This document shows, piece after piece, positions 23,471 through 31,427 of a DNA stretch of 64,000 bases. Where the stretch lies: IMG/VR virus record IMGVR_UViG_3300037010_003311, positions 1 through 64,000 of that record. One strand, 5' to 3'. How positions within the stretch are numbered: the stretch's first letter is position 1; each line of letters begins with the position of its first letter. This DNA comes from a virus. The position numbers were made by a program, and so were the translations under genes. Below the pieces are notes generated by a model, which saw nothing but the letters and a program-made list of their open reading frames with translations, searched no databases and was not told where the DNA came from.

Positions 23471-24053
23471 AGATATGAATGTATTTGATTATATTAATAC
23501 TATAAAAGAGAAACCAGAGAAGGTACATTATGGGTTTGAAACTCTGCAGCGGAAGTATCAGACAAGTTCTGGACCAAGTACTATACTAAATTTAATTATG
23601 CTTGGTAACGAGTACGATGATGAATTAATCATACCTGACTACCAAAGAGATCTAGTTTGGACCTTAAAACAGAAGCAAGATCTTATATTAAGTATTTTAT
23701 TTGGTAATCCAATCGGAGACTTTATTTTTAAGAAAGTTAAATATAAAGGTAGTACTACGCATATAATCTGGTCGGTTATAGATGGTCAACAACGCATGAA
23801 TGCAATAAAAGGTTTTGTGACCAATGAATTTAATCTACCAGATGGAAGAAAATTTGAAGATCTTGAGTATTGGGATATACGCGAGTTTATAGATGGATAT
23901 CAATTGCAATCATATGTGGTTGGTGATATATCCAAAGAGGCCGAACTGGAACTATATTTCAAAAGAAATTTTGGTGGTACAGCTCACTCATTAGAAGATT
24001 TGAAACGTTTTTATGAAATAGATTTAAAAATAAAGGATACATACGGACAATAG
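23457..24053 (+). CDS. DUF262 (GmrS/ParB-like) protein
   Basis: 198 residues with DUF262 signatures: IPDYQRDLVWTLKQKQDLI near residue 60, WSVIDGQQRMNAIKGF near 105 and RNFGGTAHSLEDL near 175. DUF262 forms the N-terminal half of GmrSD-type modification-dependent restriction enzymes and of other ParB-like nucleases. Only this domain is present. A phage copy could use it against competing phages or act as a decoy; that is inference. It overlaps the previous gene by 14 bases. The 123 bases after it hold only scrambled short frames. Confidence 0.75.
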   Translation: MKIVRDMNVFDYINTIKEKPEKVHYGFETLQRKYQTSSGPSTILNLIMLGNEYDDELIIPDYQRDLVWTLKQKQDLILSILFGNPIGDFIFKKVKYKGSTTHIIWSVIDGQQRMNAIKGFVTNEFNLPDGRKFEDLEYWDIREFIDGYQLQSYVVGDISKEAELELYFKRNFGGTAHSLEDLKRFYEIDLKIKDTYGQ

Positions 24054-24176
24054 AACACCGAGTAGAAACACTGGCGCTAAGTATCTAGGTTGGGTAAGAT
24101 ACCTGAAGATGAAGCTGATTTAACTAAACCGTTAGATCATAAATTATATAATAACTTTGGTTATTAAGGAGATAAA

Positions 24177-24821
24177 ATGGAAATCAAAATTTTAATGGAT
24201 ACTGAGTTTACTAGAGTGATTAAAATACAGGATAAGGTATTTAAACTTATTTATATTAATGAGTGCCATACTAATGGTACTATCAAATATATTTTCACAA
24301 TTGATACCTTACTGCCTAATAATACTTGGGAACGGGTCGCTACTCATTTAGATACTGACTATAAACCAGGAAAAGGAACTTGGGCGGTGGGTGAAAAAGC
24401 TAAAGATCAAGAACAATATTACGAAAGCATGATATCTTACATTAAAAAAGTTTTTTTAGTCGATACCGAAACAGAAGATAAAAAATATACAAATATACCA
24501 ATTAGTGGTATATTATTAGAAATTGATCGAGAAATTGGTAAAATCACTTTAGATAATAATTGGACATATGATTTTGGGAGCCTCAGCCTAACTATGATCA
24601 AAAATATCCACAGTGATGAAAGTTATAATGATATTTTTATTCATAATGGTATGCAACTATCGGATAGCGGATATCTAGCTCATACAACGAACAATGGAAT
24701 ACGACTTGGCCATACTGAACTTATATTGAATGAAGCTTCAAGCCTTCAAAAAAATAAGTTACTAACAATGATCGCTTCAATTGCTGATGGAGCAAAACTA
24801 GTTAATTGGGAGAATCAATGA
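24177..24821 (+). CDS. Hypothetical protein
   Basis: 214 residues beginning after AAGGAGATAAA. Beta-rich N-terminal half (TRVIKIQDKVFKLIYINECH) and acidic, polar C-terminal half. No family recognised. The last codon region overlaps the next ATG (ATGA). Confidence 0.5.
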   Translation: MEIKILMDTEFTRVIKIQDKVFKLIYINECHTNGTIKYIFTIDTLLPNNTWERVATHLDTDYKPGKGTWAVGEKAKDQEQYYESMISYIKKVFLVDTETEDKKYTNIPISGILLEIDREIGKITLDNNWTYDFGSLSLTMIKNIHSDESYNDIFIHNGMQLSDSGYLAHTTNNGIRLGHTELILNEASSLQKNKLLTMIASIADGAKLVNWENQ

Positions 24822-25045
24822 AAAAGGGGCAAAAATCAAAAGATGGTAGAGAGATAATTACAAAAACAGTATTAAAAACAATGTTTGATGAGGTACTTAA
24901 TGATAAGGGCCCTATCGATATTTATGGTACTGAATATTTACCATCTAATATTCATAAGCGTTTAAATTCTAAAAAGTACGAAAGAGGACTTAAAGAATTT
25001 TATGATAGTGTAGGTCGGTTCTACTGTAAAACCTACGAGGGTTAA
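24818..25045 (+). CDS. Small basic protein, unknown
   Basis: 75 residues from the ATG at 24818, which overlaps the previous stop. Lys-rich, with KTVLKTMFDEVLNDKGPIDI and a helical tail (KYERGLKEFYDSVGRFY). Function unknown. Confidence 0.5.
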   Translation: MKKGQKSKDGREIITKTVLKTMFDEVLNDKGPIDIYGTEYLPSNIHKRLNSKKYERGLKEFYDSVGRFYCKTYEG

Positions 25046-25066
25046 AATTAAAATAAAGGCTATAAA

Positions 25067-25498
25067 ATGGATACAATGTCCCTTATAGGGCTTATTCGGA
25101 ATAATGGGATTGATTTAAATCAATCAGAAAATGAGTTATGGTGGGATATTATCGAGGTGGCTAATTTTAGCTTAGAAACACATGGTGATGATATGGCTTC
25201 GGAATTAATCGATGAGCTAATGAGAAGCAAAAAATATTATATTGATATATGGGAGGAAATGATTTTACCGGCTCTTAAAAAACGTAGAGCCCAAGGAAAA
25301 ACTATTGATCCTTTTCGGGTTATTTATGTTTTAGTGAACTATCATCCAGGGAAACATAAGCATACCGATATAGATATGATAAAAGAACATTTATTATCAG
25401 CTCTAGGTTTATATCACCAACGGATGTTACCGGAAGAGGTCGTAGATTATTTGAAAGCAGAAGAACTATATCCAGAAGAGTGGATAGAAGAACTATAA
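25067..25498 (+). CDS. Hypothetical protein
   Basis: 143 residues, acidic and helical (NELWWDIIEVANFSLETHGD, MASELIDELMRSKKYYIDIW). It ends PEEWIEEL. No known motif. Preceded by AAATAAAGGCTATAAA. Confidence 0.5.
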   Translation: MDTMSLIGLIRNNGIDLNQSENELWWDIIEVANFSLETHGDDMASELIDELMRSKKYYIDIWEEMILPALKKRRAQGKTIDPFRVIYVLVNYHPGKHKHTDIDMIKEHLLSALGLYHQRMLPEEVVDYLKAEELYPEEWIEEL

Positions 25499-25516
25499 CA
25501 GTAAGAAAGGTTATAA

Positions 25517-25918
25517 ATGTTTAAGGGTGCAAAAATTGGAGATAAAGTTTGGTACATAGGTAGAGGATGGGGAACAATAGTTGACATTGTTCCTAATTCA
25601 TCATACCCAATCGTGGTTGAGTTTAAACTGGATCAGGTGATTTCCTTTTTAGTTGATGGCCGTTTATTTATAGAGGATGAGTATCCAGTATTATTTTGGA
25701 ACGAGGTTGTTATATCAGATAGTGCTTATAAAAAACCTTTACCTAAAGATACAAAAGTTCTGGTATGGGATATAGATGAATTTGAAGCATTAAAAAGACA
25801 CTTTAGTCATTTCGATAAAGATGGTAGAATTTGGGTATTTAATTGTGGTACCACATCGTGGTCATCGAATACAGTAAGTTCGTGGCCTAATTATAAAATA
25901 GTTGAGGAGAATGAATGA
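25517..25918 (+). CDS. Conserved phage-type protein of unknown function
   Basis: 133 residues. The pattern KIGDKVWYIGRGWGTIVDI at the start, then DGRLFIEDEYPVLFWNE, KPLPKDTKVLVWD and a late HFSHFDKDGRIWVFNCGTTS, matches a small protein type I know from many unrelated phages. The N-terminal part looks like an SH3-like beta barrel. No function is established. Confidence 0.65.
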   Translation: MFKGAKIGDKVWYIGRGWGTIVDIVPNSSYPIVVEFKLDQVISFLVDGRLFIEDEYPVLFWNEVVISDSAYKKPLPKDTKVLVWDIDEFEALKRHFSHFDKDGRIWVFNCGTTSWSSNTVSSWPNYKIVEENE

Positions 25919-25965
25919 TTATACGTTTCGATCCTTTTAAAATAGAACACTTAGGAGATGATTAA
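25915..25965 (+). CDS. Possible 16-residue coupled micro-ORF
   Basis: An ATG overlapping the previous stop (ATGA) opens MIIRFDPFKIEHLGDD, which stops at a TAA overlapping the next ATG (TAATG). The Shine-Dalgarno for the next gene (AGGAGATGAT) lies inside it. It may serve only to couple translation of its neighbours. Chance is possible at this length. Confidence 0.3.
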   Translation: MIIRFDPFKIEHLGDD

Positions 25966-26195
25966 TGGAATTACGAGAAACCCACACAACTGTTTCAGTT
26001 GAAATGACTCTTCATGAAATCGAGTACATTCGCCGTATGACTCAGAATTATATGGCTGGACCCGAGGAATCATCAACTGATTTCCAAACTCGTTTATCCT
26101 TATTCGTAGGATCATCAAGAATATTAGGTTATGATATGGAGGACGACGGTTCCATAAAAAAGGCAAAAGAAATTATAGCTATACTGGATCAGTAA
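25965..26195 (+). CDS. Small acidic protein
   Basis: 76 residues with TTVSVEMTLHEIEYIRRMTQ at the N-terminus and SRILGYDMEDDGSIKKAKEI later. Probably helical. It starts with AGGAGATGATTA upstream. No family recognised. Confidence 0.5.
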   Translation: MELRETHTTVSVEMTLHEIEYIRRMTQNYMAGPEESSTDFQTRLSLFVGSSRILGYDMEDDGSIKKAKEIIAILDQ

Positions 26196-26227
26196 GCTAT
26201 ATAAAATTATATACAACGGACAAAAAA

Positions 26228-26458
26228 ATGAATTATGATTTAAAAGCAGACGATAAAAAATTTACGGTAAAGATCGATTCAGCCAAACAATATGGATATT
26301 TTGAACATCACACGTATGGTGATGAAATGGGTGGTGGATTGTGGTTTGAGAATAAAATCTTAACCGATTTCGATGGAATGATGGTACTTCCTAAAGAAGT
26401 GGCCAATCTTATAAATGAATTAGGCTATTATGCCAACTTGGAGGAATTTTGTGAGTAA
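26228..26458 (+). CDS. Phage-type protein with GYFEHHTYGDEMGGGLWF motif
   Basis: 76 residues. The segment GYFEHHTYGDEMGGGLWF and DFDGMMVLPKEVANLINELG match a small protein family often seen in phages of many hosts (by recollection), of unknown function. Preceded by ACGGACAAAAAA. The end overlaps the GTG start of the next gene. Confidence 0.6.
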   Translation: MNYDLKADDKKFTVKIDSAKQYGYFEHHTYGDEMGGGLWFENKILTDFDGMMVLPKEVANLINELGYYANLEEFCE

Positions 26459-26684
26459 TAAAAAATTTATACAACTGGTACCAAAATTTAAAATGGGGCA
26501 ACTGGTTTGGTTAGCGAATGGATCATCGGGTAGAGTATCAGAAATTACTATTCGTGAGGATACTATACTGTATCGGCTGAATAATATTCATAGCGAAATG
26601 AAGCTTGAATACCAGGTATTTAGTGATAAAGATGAATATCTAAATTTTCATGCTTCACAATTTAAGGAGAGTAACGATGAATGA
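26451..26684 (+). CDS. Small phage-type protein, GTG start
   Basis: 77 residues from the GTG at 26451 (GGAGG 8 bases upstream, inside the previous gene). Contains MGQLVWLANGSSGRVSEITI and DKDEYLNF, resembling the short beta-barrel proteins (G-x-x-V-W-x-x) frequent in phages. Overlaps both neighbours. Function unknown. Confidence 0.55.
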   Translation: MSNKKFIQLVPKFKMGQLVWLANGSSGRVSEITIREDTILYRLNNIHSEMKLEYQVFSDKDEYLNFHASQFKESNDE

Positions 26685-26937
26685 AATCGAACGCAATACG
26701 ATAGTTAAAGCAACTAGAACTAAAGATGGTTTTAGTTATCAAGCAAAATATTATGCTAAGTGTGGAGATAAGCATGCTGTTGATTTCAATGGTACGAATG
26801 CTATGTTAGTCGATGAAGTAGAAGTACTTTCAACTTTATCCAAAAAAGAAGCGAAGCAAATCATTTCGCAAATGTTTAGTAAAGGTCGAACCCCGACATC
26901 TAGCATGATTCGGGAAGTTATTGATCTTATACAATGA
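26677..26937 (+). CDS. Hypothetical protein
   Basis: 86 residues from the ATG at 26677 (AAGGAGAGTAACG upstream). It has a beta-rich start (TIVKATRTKDGFSYQAKYYA) and a C-terminal helix (LSKKEAKQIISQMFSKGRTP). No known motif. Confidence 0.5.
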   Translation: MNEIERNTIVKATRTKDGFSYQAKYYAKCGDKHAVDFNGTNAMLVDEVEVLSTLSKKEAKQIISQMFSKGRTPTSSMIREVIDLIQ

Positions 26938-26979
26938 GTCAAAAATTAGATAAAATAAACAACGCATAAAGGAAATAAA

Positions 26980-28194
26980 ATGCAAAACTGTTATAAATCA
27001 AACCCATATAGTGGGTCAGTGTTAGATATTAATATTGCTAAACAACTAGTTCGTAATATAGTAAATTTATGCGAATCGAAATCTATATTGCTATCCGATG
27101 GTAAAAGCAAAATCGAAACAATTTTCATTGGACTTGATTTGGTAAGAACTATTTATAATGTACTTGGGATTGATTACCAAGAATCAGTAACTGGGGACAA
27201 AGAAATAGACAACAAAAATTTTTTGGAATCGATTACATCAAATATTGAAAAATTTATAAAATATTATGATGGAGGAATATTTATGGGATTCGTGAAAAAA
27301 AATAAGGACTATTATTTGATATTAGATACAACTGATGAATCAGTTCGTCAAGCATTAAGAGATGGTAGTTTATTCGCACCAACTGGAGATGAACCAGTTG
27401 ATGATAAAGTTAGTTTAGATGATCAGAAAGAAACCACAGGAGATTATTCTCCTCAAATTTCAACATTGTTAGAGTGTTTTGGTATTCAACTTGAAGACGT
27501 TATAGATGAAACAATTGAAAACATTAAACTAAAAGATCTAGAAAAAACTAGAAAAGAGTTTGAGAACCTAGTAATCAAACATAATGAAAAAGTTGAGCAG
27601 CTATTTACTAGTAACTCAAAATGGGGCCATATCATGGAAGCTGCTAAACAGCTTAACCCAAATATTACACCGGAGTATTTAAACCAGTACAGTGCACTAT
27701 CGATTCTCAATAATCAATATGTTGATGATAATTTTGATTTAATTTCAATTTTTAAAGCTTACATACCAACAATTGAAAATGCTGCAACGGATATTAATCC
27801 AGATTTAAAATTACCAGTCATTTTCGTGGATGGTACTGGCTTGTTTGTAGAAATTACTGGTAAAGTTAAAATAGATGTTAACTCTAAATTATATTCTATG
27901 GAGGAAATTAATGACGAATTAACCGAATTAGTTTATAAAATTCGTGTGATACCAAATGTTTGGTTCTATCATACCGATAATTTATCTGATCATTATAAGG
28001 ATATAATTGAATATCTAAATACAGATTTTTACAAAATTGATTCAATTTCCACGTTTGAGACAATACTCGGTTACCAATATATTAAATTAAAAGAAAATAT
28101 TGATAAAATATTGGGACTCTATGTTAAGATTTTTCAATATATGTTAGTTGCTTCGAATATGCAAAAACTTGATAACTATGATTTAATCTCATGA
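26980..28194 (+). CDS. Large hypothetical protein
   Basis: 404 residues without membrane segments or recognised domains. It is acidic and helical in the middle (ENIKLKDLEKTRKEFENLVI) with a more mixed C-terminal third (INPDLKLPVIFVDGTGLFVE). An internal ATG at 27283 has GATGGAGGAATATTT upstream, so a shorter product is possible. It starts after AAAGGAAATAAA and ends over the start of the broken SLOG-like gene. Confidence 0.5.
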   Translation: MQNCYKSNPYSGSVLDINIAKQLVRNIVNLCESKSILLSDGKSKIETIFIGLDLVRTIYNVLGIDYQESVTGDKEIDNKNFLESITSNIEKFIKYYDGGIFMGFVKKNKDYYLILDTTDESVRQALRDGSLFAPTGDEPVDDKVSLDDQKETTGDYSPQISTLLECFGIQLEDVIDETIENIKLKDLEKTRKEFENLVIKHNEKVEQLFTSNSKWGHIMEAAKQLNPNITPEYLNQYSALSILNNQYVDDNFDLISIFKAYIPTIENAATDINPDLKLPVIFVDGTGLFVEITGKVKIDVNSKLYSMEEINDELTELVYKIRVIPNVWFYHTDNLSDHYKDIIEYLNTDFYKIDSISTFETILGYQYIKLKENIDKILGLYVKIFQYMLVASNMQKLDNYDLIS

Positions 28195-28538
28195 AATTAG
28201 TAGTTATTGGAAGTCGAGGCTTTAATAACTACTAATTGTTATTTCAAACACTAGAAAAAATCAATGAATCTGGAAATATAGAGTTAATTGTTTCTGGTGG
28301 AGCAGCTGGTGCAGATAGTTTAGCTGAACGTTATGCTAAAGAACGTAATATTCCTATTCTTATCATTAAGCCAGAATGGGAACTTTATGGTAAATCGGCT
28401 GGTTTCATACGTAATGAAAAATTATGGAATGCCGCAACACAAGGTATAGCATTCTGGGATGGGCAAAGTAAAGGTACTGCCCATTCATTCCAGATTGCCA
28501 AAAAGCAGAATAAACCACTTACTATCATAAGGTATTAA
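28191..28538 (+). pseudogene. SLOG/DUF2493-like gene interrupted by an in-frame stop
   Basis: Translation from the ATG at 28191 gives MKLVVIGSRGFNNY, a TAA at 28233-28235, then in the same frame LLFQTLEKINESGNIELIVS and GGAAGADSLAERYAKERNIP to the natural end. The whole matches the DprA-like SLOG fold of DUF2493 (GSRxF near the start, SGGAxGAD in the middle), which binds a nucleotide-derived ligand. One base change, probably GAA to TAA, breaks it. Re-initiation at TTG 28236 would lose the first strand. Confidence 0.75.
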
Positions 28539-28539
28539 T

Positions 28540-28752
28540 ATGAATAAAAAAAATAAAAGGATGCCAGTCCATAAATTAAAACGTGGTAGCCAATTTTCAT
28601 TACTAGATGATGATGGGAATATACTTAAGTGTACTTTTATAAAATGCGATGGGGCTTATGCCCAAATTATAATACAGTCTACAAATGAGTTACAATTTAT
28701 AGGTTGTATGACCGAGATTGAGGTTGTTCCGGACAGAAAGGATACCAAATGA
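28540..28752 (+). CDS. Hypothetical small protein
   Basis: 70 residues. Basic start (NKKNKRMPVHKLKRGSQFSL) followed by beta strands (GNILKCTFIKCDGAYAQIII). The end overlaps the next gene by 4 bases. Function unknown. Confidence 0.5.
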   Translation: MNKKNKRMPVHKLKRGSQFSLLDDDGNILKCTFIKCDGAYAQIIIQSTNELQFIGCMTEIEVVPDRKDTK

Positions 28753-29003
28753 AAAAAGGTGATTGGATATATGACCCAAATGATGGTGATATCTGGCAGC
28801 TAGAGATTGATGCTGAACCGGGTAGTTACGCAATGGAGGACTGTATTTTATGGGAACCGATCCATGGTTCAGATTATATTGCAATTAAGAACGATGAGGA
28901 TGAAAACAGTTTCACCGTAGCTATATTTAATAAGCAATTACATGATAACTTAAAGTATGAACCATATCTTGGTCCATTACCAACCTGGTTATTAAAAAAT
29001 TAA
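28749..29003 (+). CDS. Hypothetical small acidic protein
   Basis: 84 residues starting at an ATGA overlap. Contains KKGDWIYDPNDGDIWQLEID, a pattern like the SH3-like beta-barrel proteins of phages, and an end with YLGPLPTWLLKN. No function known. Confidence 0.5.
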   Translation: MKKGDWIYDPNDGDIWQLEIDAEPGSYAMEDCILWEPIHGSDYIAIKNDEDENSFTVAIFNKQLHDNLKYEPYLGPLPTWLLKN

Positions 29004-29016
29004 AAAAGGATAAATT

Positions 29017-29334
29017 ATGGCAACACCATGTGTAATTAAAATTGAAGGTATAAATTTTGCAAAAATCTATAAACATTGGGATGGGGATAGTGACGATCTT
29101 TTCATCTGGTTACAAGATTTCAATAAAAAGTTTGAAGCTATTAGAAAGAGTGACCCAGAATATAAGTTTGCACAATTATTGCGAAATGCTTATGCAGATG
29201 CTTTAAATTCCCCAAATTCCCCACTAGATGGTTCATTGGATACTGGTTGGGGGGTCGTTAGCTTTAATGACCAAACTGGGGCATATGTTGAATACCTTCT
29301 AACTGGAACTGAGGTTATTAAAAAAATTTTATAA
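29017..29334 (+). CDS. Phage-type protein of unknown function
   Basis: 105 residues. The pattern CVIKIEGINFAKIYKHWDGD, with WLQDFNKKFEAIRKSDPEYK and a Gly-containing WGVVSFNDQTGAYVEYL, resembles small proteins encoded in many phages (by recollection). Probably alpha/beta. Preceded by AAAAAAGGATAAATT. Confidence 0.55.
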   Translation: MATPCVIKIEGINFAKIYKHWDGDSDDLFIWLQDFNKKFEAIRKSDPEYKFAQLLRNAYADALNSPNSPLDGSLDTGWGVVSFNDQTGAYVEYLLTGTEVIKKIL

Positions 29335-29342
29335 AGGCACCA

Positions 29343-30428
29343 ATGATGAAAATGATTAATACTAAAGCCGAGCTAATAGAATATTTATTTGAATTATCAA
29401 AAGATACAATCCAAATAAATCCAGATTTAAATGGTATAGTAGTTGATATTCACAGGAAGTTATTAGATCAACCAAAGATCAAAAAACAGATTAAAGGTGT
29501 TGATATTATTTGGATTGATGATAGCAATGAGTTGATAAATAGACATAAAGGATTAATTGAAAAATTCGATATAAAGCGTAGTGCTTTATTTCCATTTAAA
29601 ATCAATGATCTATTACAATGGTTATTTGATGGAGCTTCTGTGGAAATCCCGGAGTTATTTCTATATTACAAGAAAGAGATAGATGGAATACTTTGGTATC
29701 TTCATAATAGCTTTTTAAAGAATATAAGATTTGTAGTTCTTTTAAATGAACATGGTAATAGTCTTTATAACAATGATACTTTCCAGGTATTAAAGTTTTA
29801 TAAGTTTTTGATTCAGCAACAGAAGTTAAATCAATCACAACTGATGCAATATTTTCCAAATAAAAACTATCGTAAAGAATTTGTAGCTAGGATGAATGAA
29901 ATCCAACTTGCCGATACGGGGAATGCTAAATCACTTTATGAATTACTATTATCTGGAGCATTTGGAAAAAATTATAGTGCCGCAGATATTCAAAAACTTA
30001 TCGAATCAACTTATGGTGAAGTAGTTGATACTAAAACAGATACCACTACACTTGAGGAAATCAATAATATTTTATCCAGTCATGAAGATAGTAAACGTAT
30101 GCAAGATTCTAAAGTTATTACTACTCTTAACCAGCAAGTAATAGATGATCTCCAACTGACTATATTTGATGTAAGGACCATCAAAGCAAAGAATCTTATA
30201 TTATATATCTTTATCGATAAAGATAATAATAAACGGTATTATTACGAACCATTTAGTTATACTTTTTTCATATCTATGAATCCAAGTATTATTCAAAATG
30301 ATTATTTGGTTGATTACGATCCCCAAATTCATATACCATACACTATGACTAATTATGATCAGGTTACAAAATTTAAATTTGCAATAACCGATCTATATAA
30401 AAAGCATATGGTTAAATTTTTAAAATAG
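29343..30428 (+). CDS. Large hypothetical protein
   Basis: 361 residues, no recognised domain. Helical N-terminal half (TKAELIEYLFELSKDTIQIN; QKLNQSQLMQYFPNKNYRKE) and a more beta-like C-terminal end (YYYEPFSYTFFISMNPS). It could be distantly related to the 404-residue product at 26980, but the only similarity I see is a short INPDL segment. Tandem ATGs mark the start. Confidence 0.45.
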   Translation: MMKMINTKAELIEYLFELSKDTIQINPDLNGIVVDIHRKLLDQPKIKKQIKGVDIIWIDDSNELINRHKGLIEKFDIKRSALFPFKINDLLQWLFDGASVEIPELFLYYKKEIDGILWYLHNSFLKNIRFVVLLNEHGNSLYNNDTFQVLKFYKFLIQQQKLNQSQLMQYFPNKNYRKEFVARMNEIQLADTGNAKSLYELLLSGAFGKNYSAADIQKLIESTYGEVVDTKTDTTTLEEINNILSSHEDSKRMQDSKVITTLNQQVIDDLQLTIFDVRTIKAKNLILYIFIDKDNNKRYYYEPFSYTFFISMNPSIIQNDYLVDYDPQIHIPYTMTNYDQVTKFKFAITDLYKKHMVKFLK

Positions 30429-30440
30429 AATTGGGGGTTA

Positions 30441-30653
30441 ATGATGAGTAAACATGTCGTATATATTAATCGTGGTGATGAAAAAGAAAAAATTGTAATC
30501 GTAATAAGTGATACAACGGTGGCCACAAAACCTCACAATATGCTAATCGAAGATGCTGTAGTAGAAATGATAGAGGATATTGGAGAATTTGATTATGCCT
30601 ATCTTAAAGAATTGGTACAACAGGATTGTCACTTGCATCCAGGGAGTATGTGA
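30441..30653 (+). CDS. Hypothetical small protein
   Basis: 70 residues (EKEKIVIVISDTTVATKPHN; acidic end DIGEFDYAYLKEL). It starts at tandem ATGs behind TTGGGGGTTA. The 67 bases after it contain no gene; a tRNA-like look was considered and rejected. Confidence 0.45.
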   Translation: MMSKHVVYINRGDEKEKIVIVISDTTVATKPHNMLIEDAVVEMIEDIGEFDYAYLKELVQQDCHLHPGSM

Positions 30654-30720
30654 GAGCGTAGTGGTACTAAGTACTAGATAAATCGTTCGAGAGTTGATGA
30701 ATATATAATGGAGATTATAA

Positions 30721-30933
30721 ATGGCACAAATGACTTTTTGTAGAGACAAAGATGGAGTAATAGTTAGAGCTACTACAGCGTTGGGCGTGAAAAAGCTCTA
30801 TGCTATAGGTTGCAAAATTTTATTCGCTATTAGTGGTAGGAACTTATCCTTTGTTGATATTCATGATAATTGTATTTTAGCAAATGAATATTTAAGGGGT
30901 AAAGATATAAATAAAGTTTCGATAAAGGAGTAG
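30721..30933 (+). CDS. Hypothetical small protein
   Basis: 70 residues with a beta-rich pattern (CRDKDGVIVRATTALGVKKL; AISGRNLSFVDIHDN). It begins after ATGGAGATTATAA, and its end is close to the HNH-like gene. Function unknown. Confidence 0.45.
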   Translation: MAQMTFCRDKDGVIVRATTALGVKKLYAIGCKILFAISGRNLSFVDIHDNCILANEYLRGKDINKVSIKE

Positions 30934-30940
30934 TGATTCA

Positions 30941-31411
30941 ATGGCTAAGAAAAAGAACGAACAAGAAGAACTCCTATGGTATGATTATAATGTTGCGGAC
31001 GAGAAGCAGTTTAAAATGGTAGTTAAAGCCATACAAAAGGTTTGTCGGGGGTCTTTGGAATATGATCAGTGGCAAACTAGAACTAAAGCTGGTTCTAAAA
31101 CCTGCCCAATATGCGACGAGTTTTATACGTATATGAAATCAGAAACTCATCATTATCCCAAAACAATGTATTCAGTCTGCGAGGAAGTAATAGAAAAACA
31201 TATATACGAAAACACATTAGATGAACAATCAGGATTTGGTATTTGCCAAGAGATTATGAATAAACATATACTTGGTAATGTTGAATACATAGTGCTTTGT
31301 AAAAGCTGTCATGAGAAATTTCATGCCGACCATCCGGAAGTTTGTACTAAAGTTAGTGAAGTATATAAACAACAGTTGCTGGATAAGCAGAATAAGCTAG
31401 ATAATAAATAA
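30941..31411 (+). CDS. HNH-type zinc nuclease-like protein
   Basis: 156 residues. A CPICDEF zinc knuckle and ETHHYPKT (the HH pair at the position of the catalytic His) are followed by CKSCHEKFHADHPE, which gives the second Cys pair and the terminal H-N-H type His. This is the order of zinc-containing HNH endonucleases. An insertion of about 40 residues separates the two halves. It may nick DNA as a free-standing homing or recombination nuclease. The nearby array of repeated genes makes a role in recombination tempting but unproven. Confidence 0.65.
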   Translation: MAKKKNEQEELLWYDYNVADEKQFKMVVKAIQKVCRGSLEYDQWQTRTKAGSKTCPICDEFYTYMKSETHHYPKTMYSVCEEVIEKHIYENTLDEQSGFGICQEIMNKHILGNVEYIVLCKSCHEKFHADHPEVCTKVSEVYKQQLLDKQNKLDNK

Positions 31412-31427
31412 AGGGTAAAGATAAAGA

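Noticed and set aside
24054-24176. Frameshifted extension of the DUF262 gene
   Set aside because: Other frames give only short unmatched peptides with stops; no convincing continuation of the domain is visible.
30654-30720. tRNA gene (GTTCGAG resembling a T-loop)
   Set aside because: No acceptor stem or cloverleaf can be formed in the available length.
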